Shown here one piece after another: positions 19,373-27,775 of a stretch of 64,000 nt of DNA. Within the stretch, counting starts at the first letter, position 1. Each line of letters begins with the position of its first letter. The DNA is from Deltaproteobacteria bacterium. GTDB lineage: Bacteria > Desulfobacterota > Desulfobacteria > Desulfobacterales > Desulfosarcinaceae. The stretch lies in the NCBI GenBank assembly GCA_021824175.1, contig JAKALP010000018.1:1-64000 (forward strand), written 5' to 3'. The notes under the pieces were generated by a model. It was not told the DNA's origin. It searched no databases and worked only from the letters and a program-made list of their open reading frames with translations. The translations under genes and the position numbers were made by a program.

Positions 19373-21001
19373 CTACCTGCCTTTGCTCCCCCGCAGTCCG
19401 ATTTGTGACAGTCCATTTAAAAAAGCACGCGTCAGACCGGCATCAATGGCATGGGGATATACTTCTCCGGCTGGATCGACGCCGCGGATGATGCCGTCGT
19501 AAAAAAACGCGGAGAGTAAAATCCGACCCGTGGCGGTGCGCTCTTTTGGGTTGGAAATCTTCTCGGGACAAGCTGCGGGCGCGGGCAGTTCCGAGCCGTT
19601 ATCGAGAAGTAATTTCATGAAATTGAGCACGCGGCCCAGGCGCAACAATGTGACGGCCTGAAGGCGGCTGGTGGTGTGTGCCAGGGGCAAGGTTGAAGCG
19701 CGCATTTGACCAAAAGTTTGAGGCAGCAGTCCCTGTCGCCGGCACCAGGAGTAATCGGCGCTGCCAGGGGCTGGGTAGAAAACCGAGACGCCGGCCAGCA
19801 CGGGACGCTGGGCCAGGAAAAGTAAATCCTGGACGGAAGCAGACGGATCCTGTTGCGGCCCGGCCACAATGAGATACACAACGCTATTCAATTCGCGGGC
19901 CGTGGCCATAGCCAGGACCCGGTCGAGATCAGCCGTAAGGTCTGGCCGGTTGAAGCGTTTGAGCTGAGCCGCCTGGGTGGTGATCAAAGCCAAGTTAAGG
20001 GTTTTGAAACCGGCCCGCCGCATGGCCGCAAGCATTTCTGCATCGAGGGAGGAAGCAAAGAGTCCGTTCATGGCCCGCAGTTCTATTGGCCGGTCCTGGA
20101 AGTAATCGTGCACGGCCGCCATCAGCTCCATGAACCACGGCCGCTCCGCGGTGAGGTGCTCGTCCTCGAAATCGATAAAGCCCAATGGGGCCATTTTATC
20201 CGCGGCCTCGATTTCGGCCATGACCGAGGAAACGCTGCGGCGGCGATAGCCGTGATGGCTGGTGGCATTCACGGCGCAATAGGTGCAGCGCAAGGGACAG
20301 CCGCGACCGGCGCTGATTGCCAGGCTGCCGCGTCTGTTGCGTTGATAAAAGCCCCAATCCACCAGATCAAAGGCGGGCACGGGCATTTCATTGAGATCGC
20401 GCTCTACCGCCGGCGGGTTTACTTTCAAGCCTTGGTCCGGTCGGCGCCACACCAGCCCTGGGATATGATCCAAAGGCTTTGCTTCTCTGAGCGCCTGGGC
20501 CAAAGGCGGCAGGCCCGCTTCGCCATCACCGCGCAGCACATAATCCACGGCCGGATGGTCAATTACTGCTTCGGGCAAGGCCGTGGGGTGGTGCCCCCCC
20601 AGTACGATGGGGGTGCCGGGGCAGGCTTTTTTTACTGCCGCGGCGGTCTCCAGAGCCACCTCCGAGTAAGCTGAAAAGAGCGCAGAGATGCCGATCAGCC
20701 AGGCTCCCGATTGGGCCGCCTGCCTGGCGATATGCTGTATGCTGTACCCAAAATGGCGCAACTGGTGAAACAGAGCAAAGGGCGACAAATCCGGCCGGCC
20801 GTAAAAGGGGCGCAGATGATCCATTTCATCGGACCATGGAATAGCGCGTGCTTTGGATGTGGCCAGCCCATCAATGATGGCGACGCTGAAGCCTGCTTGT
20901 CGCAACGCTGCGGCCACACAGGCCAACCCATAGGGCATGGTGCGTTTGGTCGTCAGGTAGAAATCCTGAATAGGCGGCTGGATGAGCAGGATGTCGGGCA
21001 T
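19373..21001 (-). CDS. B12-binding domain radical SAM protein
   Basis: 542 residues. Residues 1-190 form a cobalamin-binding-like domain (ILLIQPPIQDF start, VLGGHHPTALPEAVIDHPAVDYVLRGDGE). The radical SAM core follows with the [4Fe-4S] cysteines 235, 239 and 242 in GRGCPLRCTYCAV. This BchE/P-methylase-like architecture occurs in methyltransferases, cyclases and methylthiotransferases; the substrate is unknown. The canonical DxHxxG cobalamin-ligand motif is not evident in the N-terminal domain, so the cofactor may be bound base-off without it or not at all. No good Shine-Dalgarno precedes the ATG; that space is filled by an octamer array (21003-21035). Confidence 0.88.
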   Translation of the reverse strand: MPDILLIQPPIQDFYLTTKRTMPYGLACVAAALRQAGFSVAIIDGLATSKARAIPWSDEMDHLRPFYGRPDLSPFALFHQLRHFGYSIQHIARQAAQSGAWLIGISALFSAYSEVALETAAAVKKACPGTPIVLGGHHPTALPEAVIDHPAVDYVLRGDGEAGLPPLAQALREAKPLDHIPGLVWRRPDQGLKVNPPAVERDLNEMPVPAFDLVDWGFYQRNRRGSLAISAGRGCPLRCTYCAVNATSHHGYRRRSVSSVMAEIEAADKMAPLGFIDFEDEHLTAERPWFMELMAAVHDYFQDRPIELRAMNGLFASSLDAEMLAAMRRAGFKTLNLALITTQAAQLKRFNRPDLTADLDRVLAMATARELNSVVYLIVAGPQQDPSASVQDLLFLAQRPVLAGVSVFYPAPGSADYSWCRRQGLLPQTFGQMRASTLPLAHTTSRLQAVTLLRLGRVLNFMKLLLDNGSELPAPAACPEKISNPKERTATGRILLSAFFYDGIIRGVDPAGEVYPHAIDAGLTRAFLNGLSQIGLRGSKGR

Positions 21002-21002
21002 T

Positions 21003-21035
21003 GTGATTGGTTGATTGGTCGAGTGGTTGATTTGG
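21003..21035. repeat. Octamer array, single arm (copy C)
   Basis: Four tandem octamers related to TTGATTGG (TGATTGG, TTGATTGG, TCGAGTGG, TTGATTTGG) begin 2 bases before the start codon of the radical SAM gene, on its leader side. No opposing arm is seen. It occupies the expected ribosome-binding region of that gene. Confidence 0.6.
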
Positions 21036-21117
21036 TGCTCGTTCCCACGCAGTGGGAATGAGGACGCCGGTATTGAGCCCGAAAGGAGGTTTTGAAATTA
21101 CCCCAATTGCCAAACAC

Positions 21118-21216
21118 TAAAAATATGGAGGGCTCCTGTACCAAAATCCCGAAAAAGAGGCGCTGCACAAAAAGCCACTCTCCTCCGAAACATTAGCTCA
21201 GGAGCCCTCCAAATTT
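21118..21216 (-). terminator. Long-range inverted repeat after the NtrC-like gene
   Basis: Bases 21127-21138 (GGAGGGCTCCTG) and 21199-21210 (CAGGAGCCCTCC) are perfect reverse complements, with AAAAAT/ATTTTT extending the outer ends. The loop is about 60 bases. On the minus strand the structure starts just after the regulator gene stop and ends in a T-rich run, so a terminator or a structured 3' UTR is likely. Confidence 0.5.
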
Positions 21217-22362
21217 TTAACCCATTTTGGAAATCGTAGAAAAGGTCTGAATCTCCGCCGGCAGGTCGCCCGGTTGGATGGCCTCGGTGACTCCCAGAGC
21301 CAGCGCGCGTTCGATGACGTTTTCCAATTGGATCAGGTTGCCGGGCCAATGATAGCGCATCAGGATATCCAGGGCATCGGGCGAGACGCTGATGACGCGC
21401 CGGTTATGTTTGGCGCAGGCCTGATGCACGAAATGATTGATGAGCAGACAAATGTCTTCCAGCCGCTCGCGCAGGGGCGGCATGCGGATCACCACCGCGT
21501 TGAGCAGATCAAACAGATCCTTTTTCAAGGCACCGCTGGCGATCATCTCGCCCAACTCCTTGCTGGTGGCGGCAATCACCCGCGTAGTATTGGCGCTTTT
21601 GTTTTGTTCGGCCTCCAGGGCCTGCAAAATGGAAAGCCGCAATGCCGGCGCCAGTTCGGCGATCTCATCCAGATACAGAGTTCCCCCCTGGACCTTTTGC
21701 ATCAGGGCCGTCACGTGGGCCACGACCTTTTCTTCGGGCACCCCTTCGGTAATGCCGCTGCAATTGACCGGCACAAAGGCATTGGTGCGCCGCTCGCTGA
21801 GCTGATGAATGGTGCGGGCCACCAGTTCTTTGCCAGTGCCGCTTTCCCCCTGGATGAGCACCATGGGGTTTTGGCGGCTGGCCATCTCGATCATCTCGTA
21901 GATCTGTTGCATGCGGGCGCTGATGCCCACCAGGCCCTCGAATTTATAGCGTTCGCGGCCACGCTTGCGCACCAGGGCATTCTTGTCCTTGACCTTTTTC
22001 TCTTCGGTGATGCGGTCAATGATCAACTTGAGATGTTCCAGCTTAAACGGCTTTTGCAGGTAGTCATAGCTGCCGAACTTCATAGCCTGGATGGCTGACT
22101 CCATGGAGCCATATCCGGTGACGATGATCACTTCGATTTCCGGCTTGTACTGCTTGACCGCGGCCAGGAGCTCCAGGCCGTTGAATTCCGGCATTTTGTA
22201 ATCAGTAAAGATAATATCGATATCCTGATCCTTGACCAGGTCCAGGGCTTTGAGTCCGCTGTTCACCGTGGTGATATCGTACCCTTGCATCTGGAGGTAT
22301 TGCTCCACCATCATTAAGATATCCTTGTCATCATCGACAAAGAGAATACGGCACATTTTCAT
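21217..22362 (-). CDS. NtrC-like response regulator lacking GAFTGA and DNA-binding domain
   Basis: 381 residues. Residues 1-120 are a receiver domain with phospho-acceptor Asp54 (FTDYKMPEFNG) and the Lys in LQKPF. Residues about 145-370 are an AAA+ domain with Walker A GESGTGKE (about 172-179), Walker B GGTLYLDEI (about 226-234) and PPLRERLEDI. The segment that normally carries ELFGHEKGAFTGA, the sigma-54 contact loop, is shortened and replaced by GVPEEKVVAHVTALMQKVQ. The C terminus ends without the Fis-type helix-turn-helix. It therefore should not activate sigma-54 promoters in the usual way. I infer a phosphorylation-controlled AAA+ ATPase with another target or a decaying regulator. The reading frame is intact. 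GGAG upstream of the ATG supports the start. No partner kinase is adjacent. Confidence 0.85.
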   Translation of the reverse strand: MKMCRILFVDDDKDILMMVEQYLQMQGYDITTVNSGLKALDLVKDQDIDIIFTDYKMPEFNGLELLAAVKQYKPEIEVIIVTGYGSMESAIQAMKFGSYDYLQKPFKLEHLKLIIDRITEEKKVKDKNALVRKRGRERYKFEGLVGISARMQQIYEMIEMASRQNPMVLIQGESGTGKELVARTIHQLSERRTNAFVPVNCSGITEGVPEEKVVAHVTALMQKVQGGTLYLDEIAELAPALRLSILQALEAEQNKSANTTRVIAATSKELGEMIASGALKKDLFDLLNAVVIRMPPLRERLEDICLLINHFVHQACAKHNRRVISVSPDALDILMRYHWPGNLIQLENVIERALALGVTEAIQPGDLPAEIQTFSTISKMG

Positions 22363-22746
22363 AATTCACTCCGCTTCTGAAGGATGTTGCGCGAGACGGC
22401 AAACCACTGTGCCGCTCGGTTACAATCAGTGTTGAAGGGCGCAGCCGTTTGTTGGGATACGATCTCGCCGGGTCGCCGGCAACAACCAACGCGTTTTTTT
22501 ACCCACATGTAGGAGCAACTGGGGGTTGAAAAGTGATACCAGGGCAACAAGTACCATCGGTTATAGTTGAGGATGGTCAAAAGATCAAGGAGGGATCGGC
22601 ATTCAGACCACGCAGACGATGGCCTGAAGGAGGCCGGGGATTTGGAAAAGATGACGCCCGTGGATTGACAGGCAGGGGGGGCCTGCATTACAAGAAAGGT
22701 GTCACGTGGGGACAACTTATTGAAAACGTTAAAAACATCTGAAGCC
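22363..22746. other. Divergent intergenic region
   Basis: These 384 bases separate the NtrC-like gene and the phosphatase gene. Frames on both strands lack family similarity and no RNA gene is recognised. It presumably holds both promoters. Confidence 0.4.
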
Positions 22747-23265
22747 ATGCCCAAATCCACGCTCGAAATTCTGATCGTCTGCACCGGCAACATTTGCCGC
22801 AGCCCGATGGCCGAGGGGCTGCTGCGGCATCTGTTGCCCCCGGATGTCAAAGACCAAGTCACGGTTCGCTCGGCCGGGACTCAAGGTCTGCATGGCCATC
22901 AAGCCGCCCCTTTGGCCATTGAAGCCATTGCCCAATGGGGGGTCGATATCAGCGCCCATCGGGCCCGGATGTTGACGCGGGACTTGGTGCGTCAGGCTGA
23001 TTTGATCCTCGCCATGGAGAAAGACCACCTGGAAGCGGTGCTTGGCATGTCGTTGTTTTCCAGACCGAATGCCAAGCTGTTGACCCATTTTGGTCCCCCC
23101 TATCTTGAGCCGGAAATAGCGGACCCCTACGGCCAAGACCTGGCCGCGTACCAGGAGTGCCTCAGAATCATGCATCCGTGCATCAACGGCGTCATCCGTT
23201 GGCTGACCTCTGAAGATCCGCGACTGGATGAGGATGATCTCGTCAATATCATGCCCCCGATGTGA
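22747..23265 (+). CDS. Low-molecular-weight protein-tyrosine-phosphatase family protein
   Basis: 172 residues. The active-site P-loop CTGNICRSP lies about 12 residues from the N terminus, exactly placed for the family, and the general-acid Asp is in IADPYGQD. Such enzymes dephosphorylate phosphotyrosine proteins, often the kinases of polysaccharide export, and the fold is shared with ArsC arsenate reductase. The ATG at 22747 is chosen over an upstream GTG at 22699 because it fits the family N terminus. The HTH/Zn-ribbon gene follows 9 bases downstream and is probably co-transcribed. Confidence 0.88.
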   Translation: MPKSTLEILIVCTGNICRSPMAEGLLRHLLPPDVKDQVTVRSAGTQGLHGHQAAPLAIEAIAQWGVDISAHRARMLTRDLVRQADLILAMEKDHLEAVLGMSLFSRPNAKLLTHFGPPYLEPEIADPYGQDLAAYQECLRIMHPCINGVIRWLTSEDPRLDEDDLVNIMPPM

Positions 23266-23274
23266 GCATTTAAG

Positions 23275-23562
23275 ATGCAAACCCTCAGACAGCAAATCAT
23301 CCGCCTGCTCCAGGAAAAGGCCTTGGATACCTTGGCCCTGTCCCAGGCGCTGGCCGTGCGCGAGAAAGAAATTCACGACCACCTGCCCCATATCGCCAAA
23401 TCGGTGGCCGGCCGGGGTGGCCGGCTTGCCATGCAACCCGCCCACTGCGAGGGGTGCGGCTTTAAGTTCAAGGAGCGCCGGCGCCTGTCGCCGCCCAGTC
23501 GTTGCCCGCGCTGCAAATCCAACCGTATTCTCGGGCCTTGGTACCGGGTGACCGGCTTGTAG
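23275..23562 (+). CDS. Predicted transcriptional regulator, HTH fused to Zn ribbon
   Basis: 95 residues. The N-terminal half (about 1-50, TLRQQIIRLLQEKALDTLALSQALAVREKEIHDHLPHI) reads as a winged helix-turn-helix. The C-terminal half has two CxxC knuckles (CEGCGFKFK and CPRCKSN) that form a zinc ribbon. This is the architecture of the small COG3357-type predicted regulators. It sits directly after the phosphatase gene. Its target is unknown. Confidence 0.8.
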   Translation: MQTLRQQIIRLLQEKALDTLALSQALAVREKEIHDHLPHIAKSVAGRGGRLAMQPAHCEGCGFKFKERRRLSPPSRCPRCKSNRILGPWYRVTGL

Positions 23563-23658
23563 ATTGCCAATTGATCATTTGACATCCACCTCATGGCATG
23601 GTGTTAGAATCTTTGCCATTTCAAATGGCGCCCCGGCCATGCATTGCATTGAGCCGGG

Positions 23659-23687
23659 TTGACAGTTGATTGGAATTCTTTTAGTAG
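23659..23687 (+). promoter_or_regulatory. Possible sigma-70 promoter of the ABC operon
   Basis: A consensus TTGACA (23659-23664) is followed after 17 bases by TAGTAG (23682-23687), a poor -10 box. It lies 165 bases upstream of the ABC ATPase start, in the leader of the operon. The assignment is by eye only. Confidence 0.3.
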
Positions 23688-23851
23688 AAAGGGCTTCAAT
23701 AAACGCCAATGTCTGGCACGATCAACGCAGCGGCTCTACCGGGTGGAGATATCCACGCTTCCCTCCGTTGCCCAAAGCCGCTCGCAAAACACCATTAATA
23801 TACCAAAAGGACAAACCACCAACCGTTTGGAGCAAACTGAGGAGAGTACCT

Positions 23852-24790
23852 ATGATTCATGTTGAGGGACTAACCAAGTACTACGACGAACTATGCGCCG
23901 TGGATCACATCAACCTCGACATTAAAACGGGGGAAATTGTCGGGTTATTAGGCCCCAACGGCGCAGGCAAGACCACCACCCTGCGCATGCTGACCGGCTA
24001 TTTTCAACCCAGCGACGGCGACATCCAGGTCAAAGAGTTTTCCATTCACGAAAATCCTTTGGCTATCAAACGGCTCATCGGCTATCTGCCGGAGTCCGCG
24101 CCCCTCTATAAAGGCATGATTGTCTATGACTATCTGGATCATGTGGCCCGCATCCGGGGGCTGGCCCCCGAAGCCAAGCAAAAACGGCTCAAGGAACTGG
24201 CCGATATGTGTGGCCTGCGCGACATCATGCACAAGACCATCGAGACCCTCTCCAAGGGTTTAAAGCAACGCGTGGGGCTGGCCCACGCCATGATGAGCGA
24301 CCCTGAGATCCTGATTCTGGATGAGCCCACCTCGGGTCTGGACCCCAACCAGATTATTGAAATTCGGGAAATCATCCGCAAAATCGGAGAACAGAAGACG
24401 GTCATTCTCTCCACCCACATCCTTAGCGAAGCCGAAGCCACCTGTGACCGCATCGTGATTATCAACAAAGGCAAAATCGTGGCCGACGGCAACACCCAGG
24501 AGTTGACCGCCGGCAAAGGCCATGAACGCCATATTCAGATCGGTCTATTGGGAGCCGATGCGGATGCGGTACGCGATCGCCTGAAGACGATTAACGGAGT
24601 CAAGTCAATCGACGCCACTGCCGGCGGCATGGCCAAAGAGACGCGCGCCACCGTGATCTGCCAAGGCGAAAAGGACATTCGAACCGACCTGTATACGGCC
24701 ATCAAGCAGACCGACTGGGTCCTGGTGGAGATGACCCAGGAAACCCAAACCCTTGAAACCATATTCCGCGAATTGACCAGGGAGAATTGA
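23852..24790 (+). CDS. ABC transporter ATP-binding protein (GldA-like)
   Basis: 312-residue ATPase of an ABC-2 type exporter. Walker A is GPNGAGKTT, the signature LSKGLKQRVGLAHAM, Walker B LILDEPTSGLDP and the switch His STHIL. It starts at 23852 with MIHVEGLTKYYDELCAV, behind GGAGAG; the longer frame from 23666 has no family similarity. It is the first gene of a four-gene operon (ATPase, permease, GldG-like, DUF4340) that matches a system known from gliding bacteria but widespread in non-gliders, where its cargo is not established. Confidence 0.93.
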   Translation: MIHVEGLTKYYDELCAVDHINLDIKTGEIVGLLGPNGAGKTTTLRMLTGYFQPSDGDIQVKEFSIHENPLAIKRLIGYLPESAPLYKGMIVYDYLDHVARIRGLAPEAKQKRLKELADMCGLRDIMHKTIETLSKGLKQRVGLAHAMMSDPEILILDEPTSGLDPNQIIEIREIIRKIGEQKTVILSTHILSEAEATCDRIVIINKGKIVADGNTQELTAGKGHERHIQIGLLGADADAVRDRLKTINGVKSIDATAGGMAKETRATVICQGEKDIRTDLYTAIKQTDWVLVEMTQETQTLETIFRELTREN

Positions 24791-24791
24791 T

Positions 24792-25493
24792 ATGCGCCAA
24801 GCCTTGCTTATCTTCAACAAAGAGTTCAAAGATTACTTTACTTCGCCCATCGCCTATATCGTCATCGCCATTTTTATGGCGGTGACCGGATGGCTCTTCT
24901 TCTCAACCTTTTTCATCTTCGACCAGGCCGACCTGCGGCGCTTCTTCACTTTGCTGCCGCTGCTGTTGGCCCTGGTCGTGCCCATCATCACCATGCGGCT
25001 GTTTTCCGAAGAGCTCAATGTAGGCTCTTATGAGCTGCTGCTGACCTTGCCGGTGACCTTCCGGGATATCATTATCGGTAAATTCCTGGCCGCCGTGGCG
25101 TTTGTGGCCGCCATTTTGCTGCCGTCATTGTCTTATCCGATCTTCATCAGCTTCATCGGCGACATTGATTGGGGACGGACCATTGGTTCATACTTCGGCG
25201 CCCTGCTGCTCGGCGCGGCCTATGCCGGCATCGGACTGTTTGCATCATCGCTGACGCGCAATCAGATCATTGCGTGTATCGTGGCTATGGTGATCTGCGT
25301 GGCTCTGGCGATCATGGATCAAATGCTCTTTTTCTTTCCGCAAACCATTCTGGATGTCATCACCTACCTGAGCGCCAATGCCCATTTCACCAATGTCGCC
25401 AAGGGAATCCTCGATTCGCGCGATCTGCTCTATTTTCTGAGTGTCGCATTTCTGGGATTGTACGCCACTCACGTGGTCATGGAAGAGAAGTAG
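24792..25493 (+). CDS. ABC-2 type permease (GldF-like)
   Basis: 233 residues with six predicted membrane helices, among them YIVIAIFMAVTGWLFFSTFF, LLPLLLALVVPIITMRLFSEE and FLAAVAFVAAILLPSL. The conserved MRLFSEELNVGSYELLLTLPVT segment is typical of ABC-2 permeases of the GldF group. The start is 2 bases after the ATPase stop, so the pair is translationally linked and should form the membrane channel. Confidence 0.93.
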   Translation: MRQALLIFNKEFKDYFTSPIAYIVIAIFMAVTGWLFFSTFFIFDQADLRRFFTLLPLLLALVVPIITMRLFSEELNVGSYELLLTLPVTFRDIIIGKFLAAVAFVAAILLPSLSYPIFISFIGDIDWGRTIGSYFGALLLGAAYAGIGLFASSLTRNQIIACIVAMVICVALAIMDQMLFFFPQTILDVITYLSANAHFTNVAKGILDSRDLLYFLSVAFLGLYATHVVMEEK

Positions 25494-25507
25494 AGAGGAA
25501 AGAGGAT

Positions 25508-27709
25508 ATGAATATCAAGACACAACGACACAACAAATATATCAAATTCGCCCTGTATGCCGTGGTGGTCATTTTACTGAATGTGGCCGGGATCACACTC
25601 TTCTTCCGTGTGGATCTGACCAAAAACAGTATCTACTCCTTGTCGCCCGTCAGCAAAAAAGTGGTTTCCACCCTGACCGAGCCCATGACGGTCAAGGTCT
25701 TTTTTACTAAGGACCTTCCGGCGCCCTATAATGGTACGGAGCTTTACCTGCACGATCTGCTCAATGAATATGCGCTGAACAACAAAAAGCAATTCAAGGT
25801 GCATTTCTATAATGTCAGCGCCGAAACCGAAGGAGTCTCCGAAAACGCCAAGGGCAACCAGCAGATGGCCCGCGAATACGGCATCCGCCCCGTTCAGATC
25901 CAGAATGTCGAGCAGGACGAGGTCAAATTCAAACAAGCATACATGGGATTGGTGCTGATCCACGGCGATATTGTCGAGCAGATTCCCACCATCACCACGA
26001 CCGAAGGCCTGGAGTACAAACTGACTACGGCCATCCAGAAACTCAACCATAAAGTCAGCGCCCTGCTGGCGCTGCAAGATAAAATCAAAATCGAGGTATT
26101 GCTCTCATCGTCTTTTGACAAGGTCGGTCCCTTTATCGGTCTTAAGGAGATCGATAAATACCCGGATAGAATCAAAACGCTGGTTGAGAAACTCAACGCC
26201 AAGACCTACGACCGGCTGGAGTATAAGTATATCGATCCAACCACCGCCCCCGACGCGGTAAACGAGAAACTGGATCTTAATGCCATGCGCTTTAGCTGGC
26301 CGGCCATTGCCAAGGCCAATATCGAGGAAGGCAAAGGGATCATCGGGCTCATCATGGAGTATAAAGGCCAGGTCCGGGAGATCCCGCTGCTGAACGTCAT
26401 CCGTGTGCCGATTTTCGGCAATCAATACCAGCTCGCGTCCATGGATCAGGTGGAGGAGCTGATCAACACCAATATCGACGGCCTGATCAATATCAATCAG
26501 GAGATAGGCTATCTTGCGGATTTCGGCACGGTAGAACTATCGGGTGAAAGTCCGCTGGGACCCCAGGGAGATACGGCCGGAAGGTTCAGCGAACTGCTCA
26601 ATAAAAACTACTCCGTAAAAAGCATTCGACTCAAAGATGAGCCCATTCCCCAAGGTTTGAAATGCCTGATCATTGCCGGCCCCAAGGAGAAGTTCTCCGA
26701 CTACGCCCTGTACCAGATCGACCAGGCATTGATGCACGGCACCAACCTGGCGCTGTTTGTGGACGCCCTGGAAGAACAAAAAGACAACAACCAAGGCTTG
26801 ATGATGGGCAATCAGCAGATGCGCTTCCATATGCCCTTGAACACAGGGCTGGAGAAGATGCTGGCCGGTTACGGCGTGCGTATAAAAAATGCCATCGTCA
26901 TGGATGAGAAGTGCTATCGTCAACGCAAACCTCCCCAGCAGGGCGGCGGCGAGCAGCCCATTTACTTCATCCCTATGATTGAGAACGCCAACATCAATAA
27001 AAAGTTGGATTACATGAGGAATATCAAGGGGCTCTTCGCGTTTATCTGCTCACCTCTTGAACTGGATGACAAGCTCATCGCGGAGCAGAAGATCACCGCC
27101 TATAAACTATTTTCTTCATCCAAACGCTCCTGGGAGATGCGCGACCGCATTATGCTCAACCCCATGTTTATCTCGCCGCCGGCATCGGACAGCGAAATGG
27201 CCCAGCGCCCACTGGCCTACCTGTTGGAAGGCAACTTTACCAGCTACTTCAAAGGCAAGCCCATGCCCGAAAAACCAGCGGCTGAACCCAAAAAGGATAA
27301 ATCGCCGGAAGAAGATGCCGGCGCCGCCAAAGCCACGGAAGAGAAGCCCGATGCCGCCCAACTCCAGGGGCAAGGCACTTTCCGGGAAACGAGTCCCCCG
27401 GCAAAAATCTTTGTCATAGGCTCCTCTAAAATGATCAGTGATCAGCTCATCGATGAAAACGGCCAAAGCCCCAATACAGCCTTTGCCTTGAACCTCATTG
27501 ATGCGTTGAATGATCGGGCCGACGTGGCTGCCATGCGCAGCAAGGAACAACAGTTTAACCCCCTGAACCCCACCGGCGCGGGAACAAAGGCCGCTATCAA
27601 GGCCGCCAACATTGTGGGCGTGCCGCTGCTGGTAGTTGTGTTCGGCCTCATTGTTTGGGGCCGGCGGCATGTGCGCAAAAAGAACATCCAGATGATGTTT
27701 CAGAAATAG
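25508..27709 (+). CDS. GldG family protein (ABC system accessory, membrane-anchored)
   Basis: 733 residues. One N-terminal helix (FALYAVVVILLNVAGITLFF) and one C-terminal helix (VGVPLLVVVFGLIVWG) bracket a large extracytoplasmic domain containing the GldG-type core (RVDLTKNSIYSLSPVSKKVVSTL, EPMTVKVFFTKDLPAPYNG, GLEYKLTTAI). A lysine/glutamate/alanine-rich linker lies at about 600-640. The ATG at 25508 has GAGGAAAGAGG upstream; the much longer frame from 25169 overlaps the permease in another frame and is spurious. It belongs with the permease before it and the DUF4340 protein after it. Confidence 0.92.
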   Translation: MNIKTQRHNKYIKFALYAVVVILLNVAGITLFFRVDLTKNSIYSLSPVSKKVVSTLTEPMTVKVFFTKDLPAPYNGTELYLHDLLNEYALNNKKQFKVHFYNVSAETEGVSENAKGNQQMAREYGIRPVQIQNVEQDEVKFKQAYMGLVLIHGDIVEQIPTITTTEGLEYKLTTAIQKLNHKVSALLALQDKIKIEVLLSSSFDKVGPFIGLKEIDKYPDRIKTLVEKLNAKTYDRLEYKYIDPTTAPDAVNEKLDLNAMRFSWPAIAKANIEEGKGIIGLIMEYKGQVREIPLLNVIRVPIFGNQYQLASMDQVEELINTNIDGLININQEIGYLADFGTVELSGESPLGPQGDTAGRFSELLNKNYSVKSIRLKDEPIPQGLKCLIIAGPKEKFSDYALYQIDQALMHGTNLALFVDALEEQKDNNQGLMMGNQQMRFHMPLNTGLEKMLAGYGVRIKNAIVMDEKCYRQRKPPQQGGGEQPIYFIPMIENANINKKLDYMRNIKGLFAFICSPLELDDKLIAEQKITAYKLFSSSKRSWEMRDRIMLNPMFISPPASDSEMAQRPLAYLLEGNFTSYFKGKPMPEKPAAEPKKDKSPEEDAGAAKATEEKPDAAQLQGQGTFRETSPPAKIFVIGSSKMISDQLIDENGQSPNTAFALNLIDALNDRADVAAMRSKEQQFNPLNPTGAGTKAAIKAANIVGVPLLVVVFGLIVWGRRHVRKKNIQMMFQK

Positions 27710-27775
27710 GCCTGACGATTATTTGACCATTAATTGAATCGGCTCCAACACACAACAAATCAGAGGTAAGGAGAC

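Noticed and set aside
22359-22862. 167-codon minus-strand frame between the regulator and phosphatase genes
   Set aside because: It overlaps the phosphatase N terminus antisense and shows no domain; it is not a sensor kinase.
25169-25507. N-terminal extension of the GldG-like protein
   Set aside because: It overlaps the permease in another frame and lacks similarity; ATG 25508 has a strong ribosome site.
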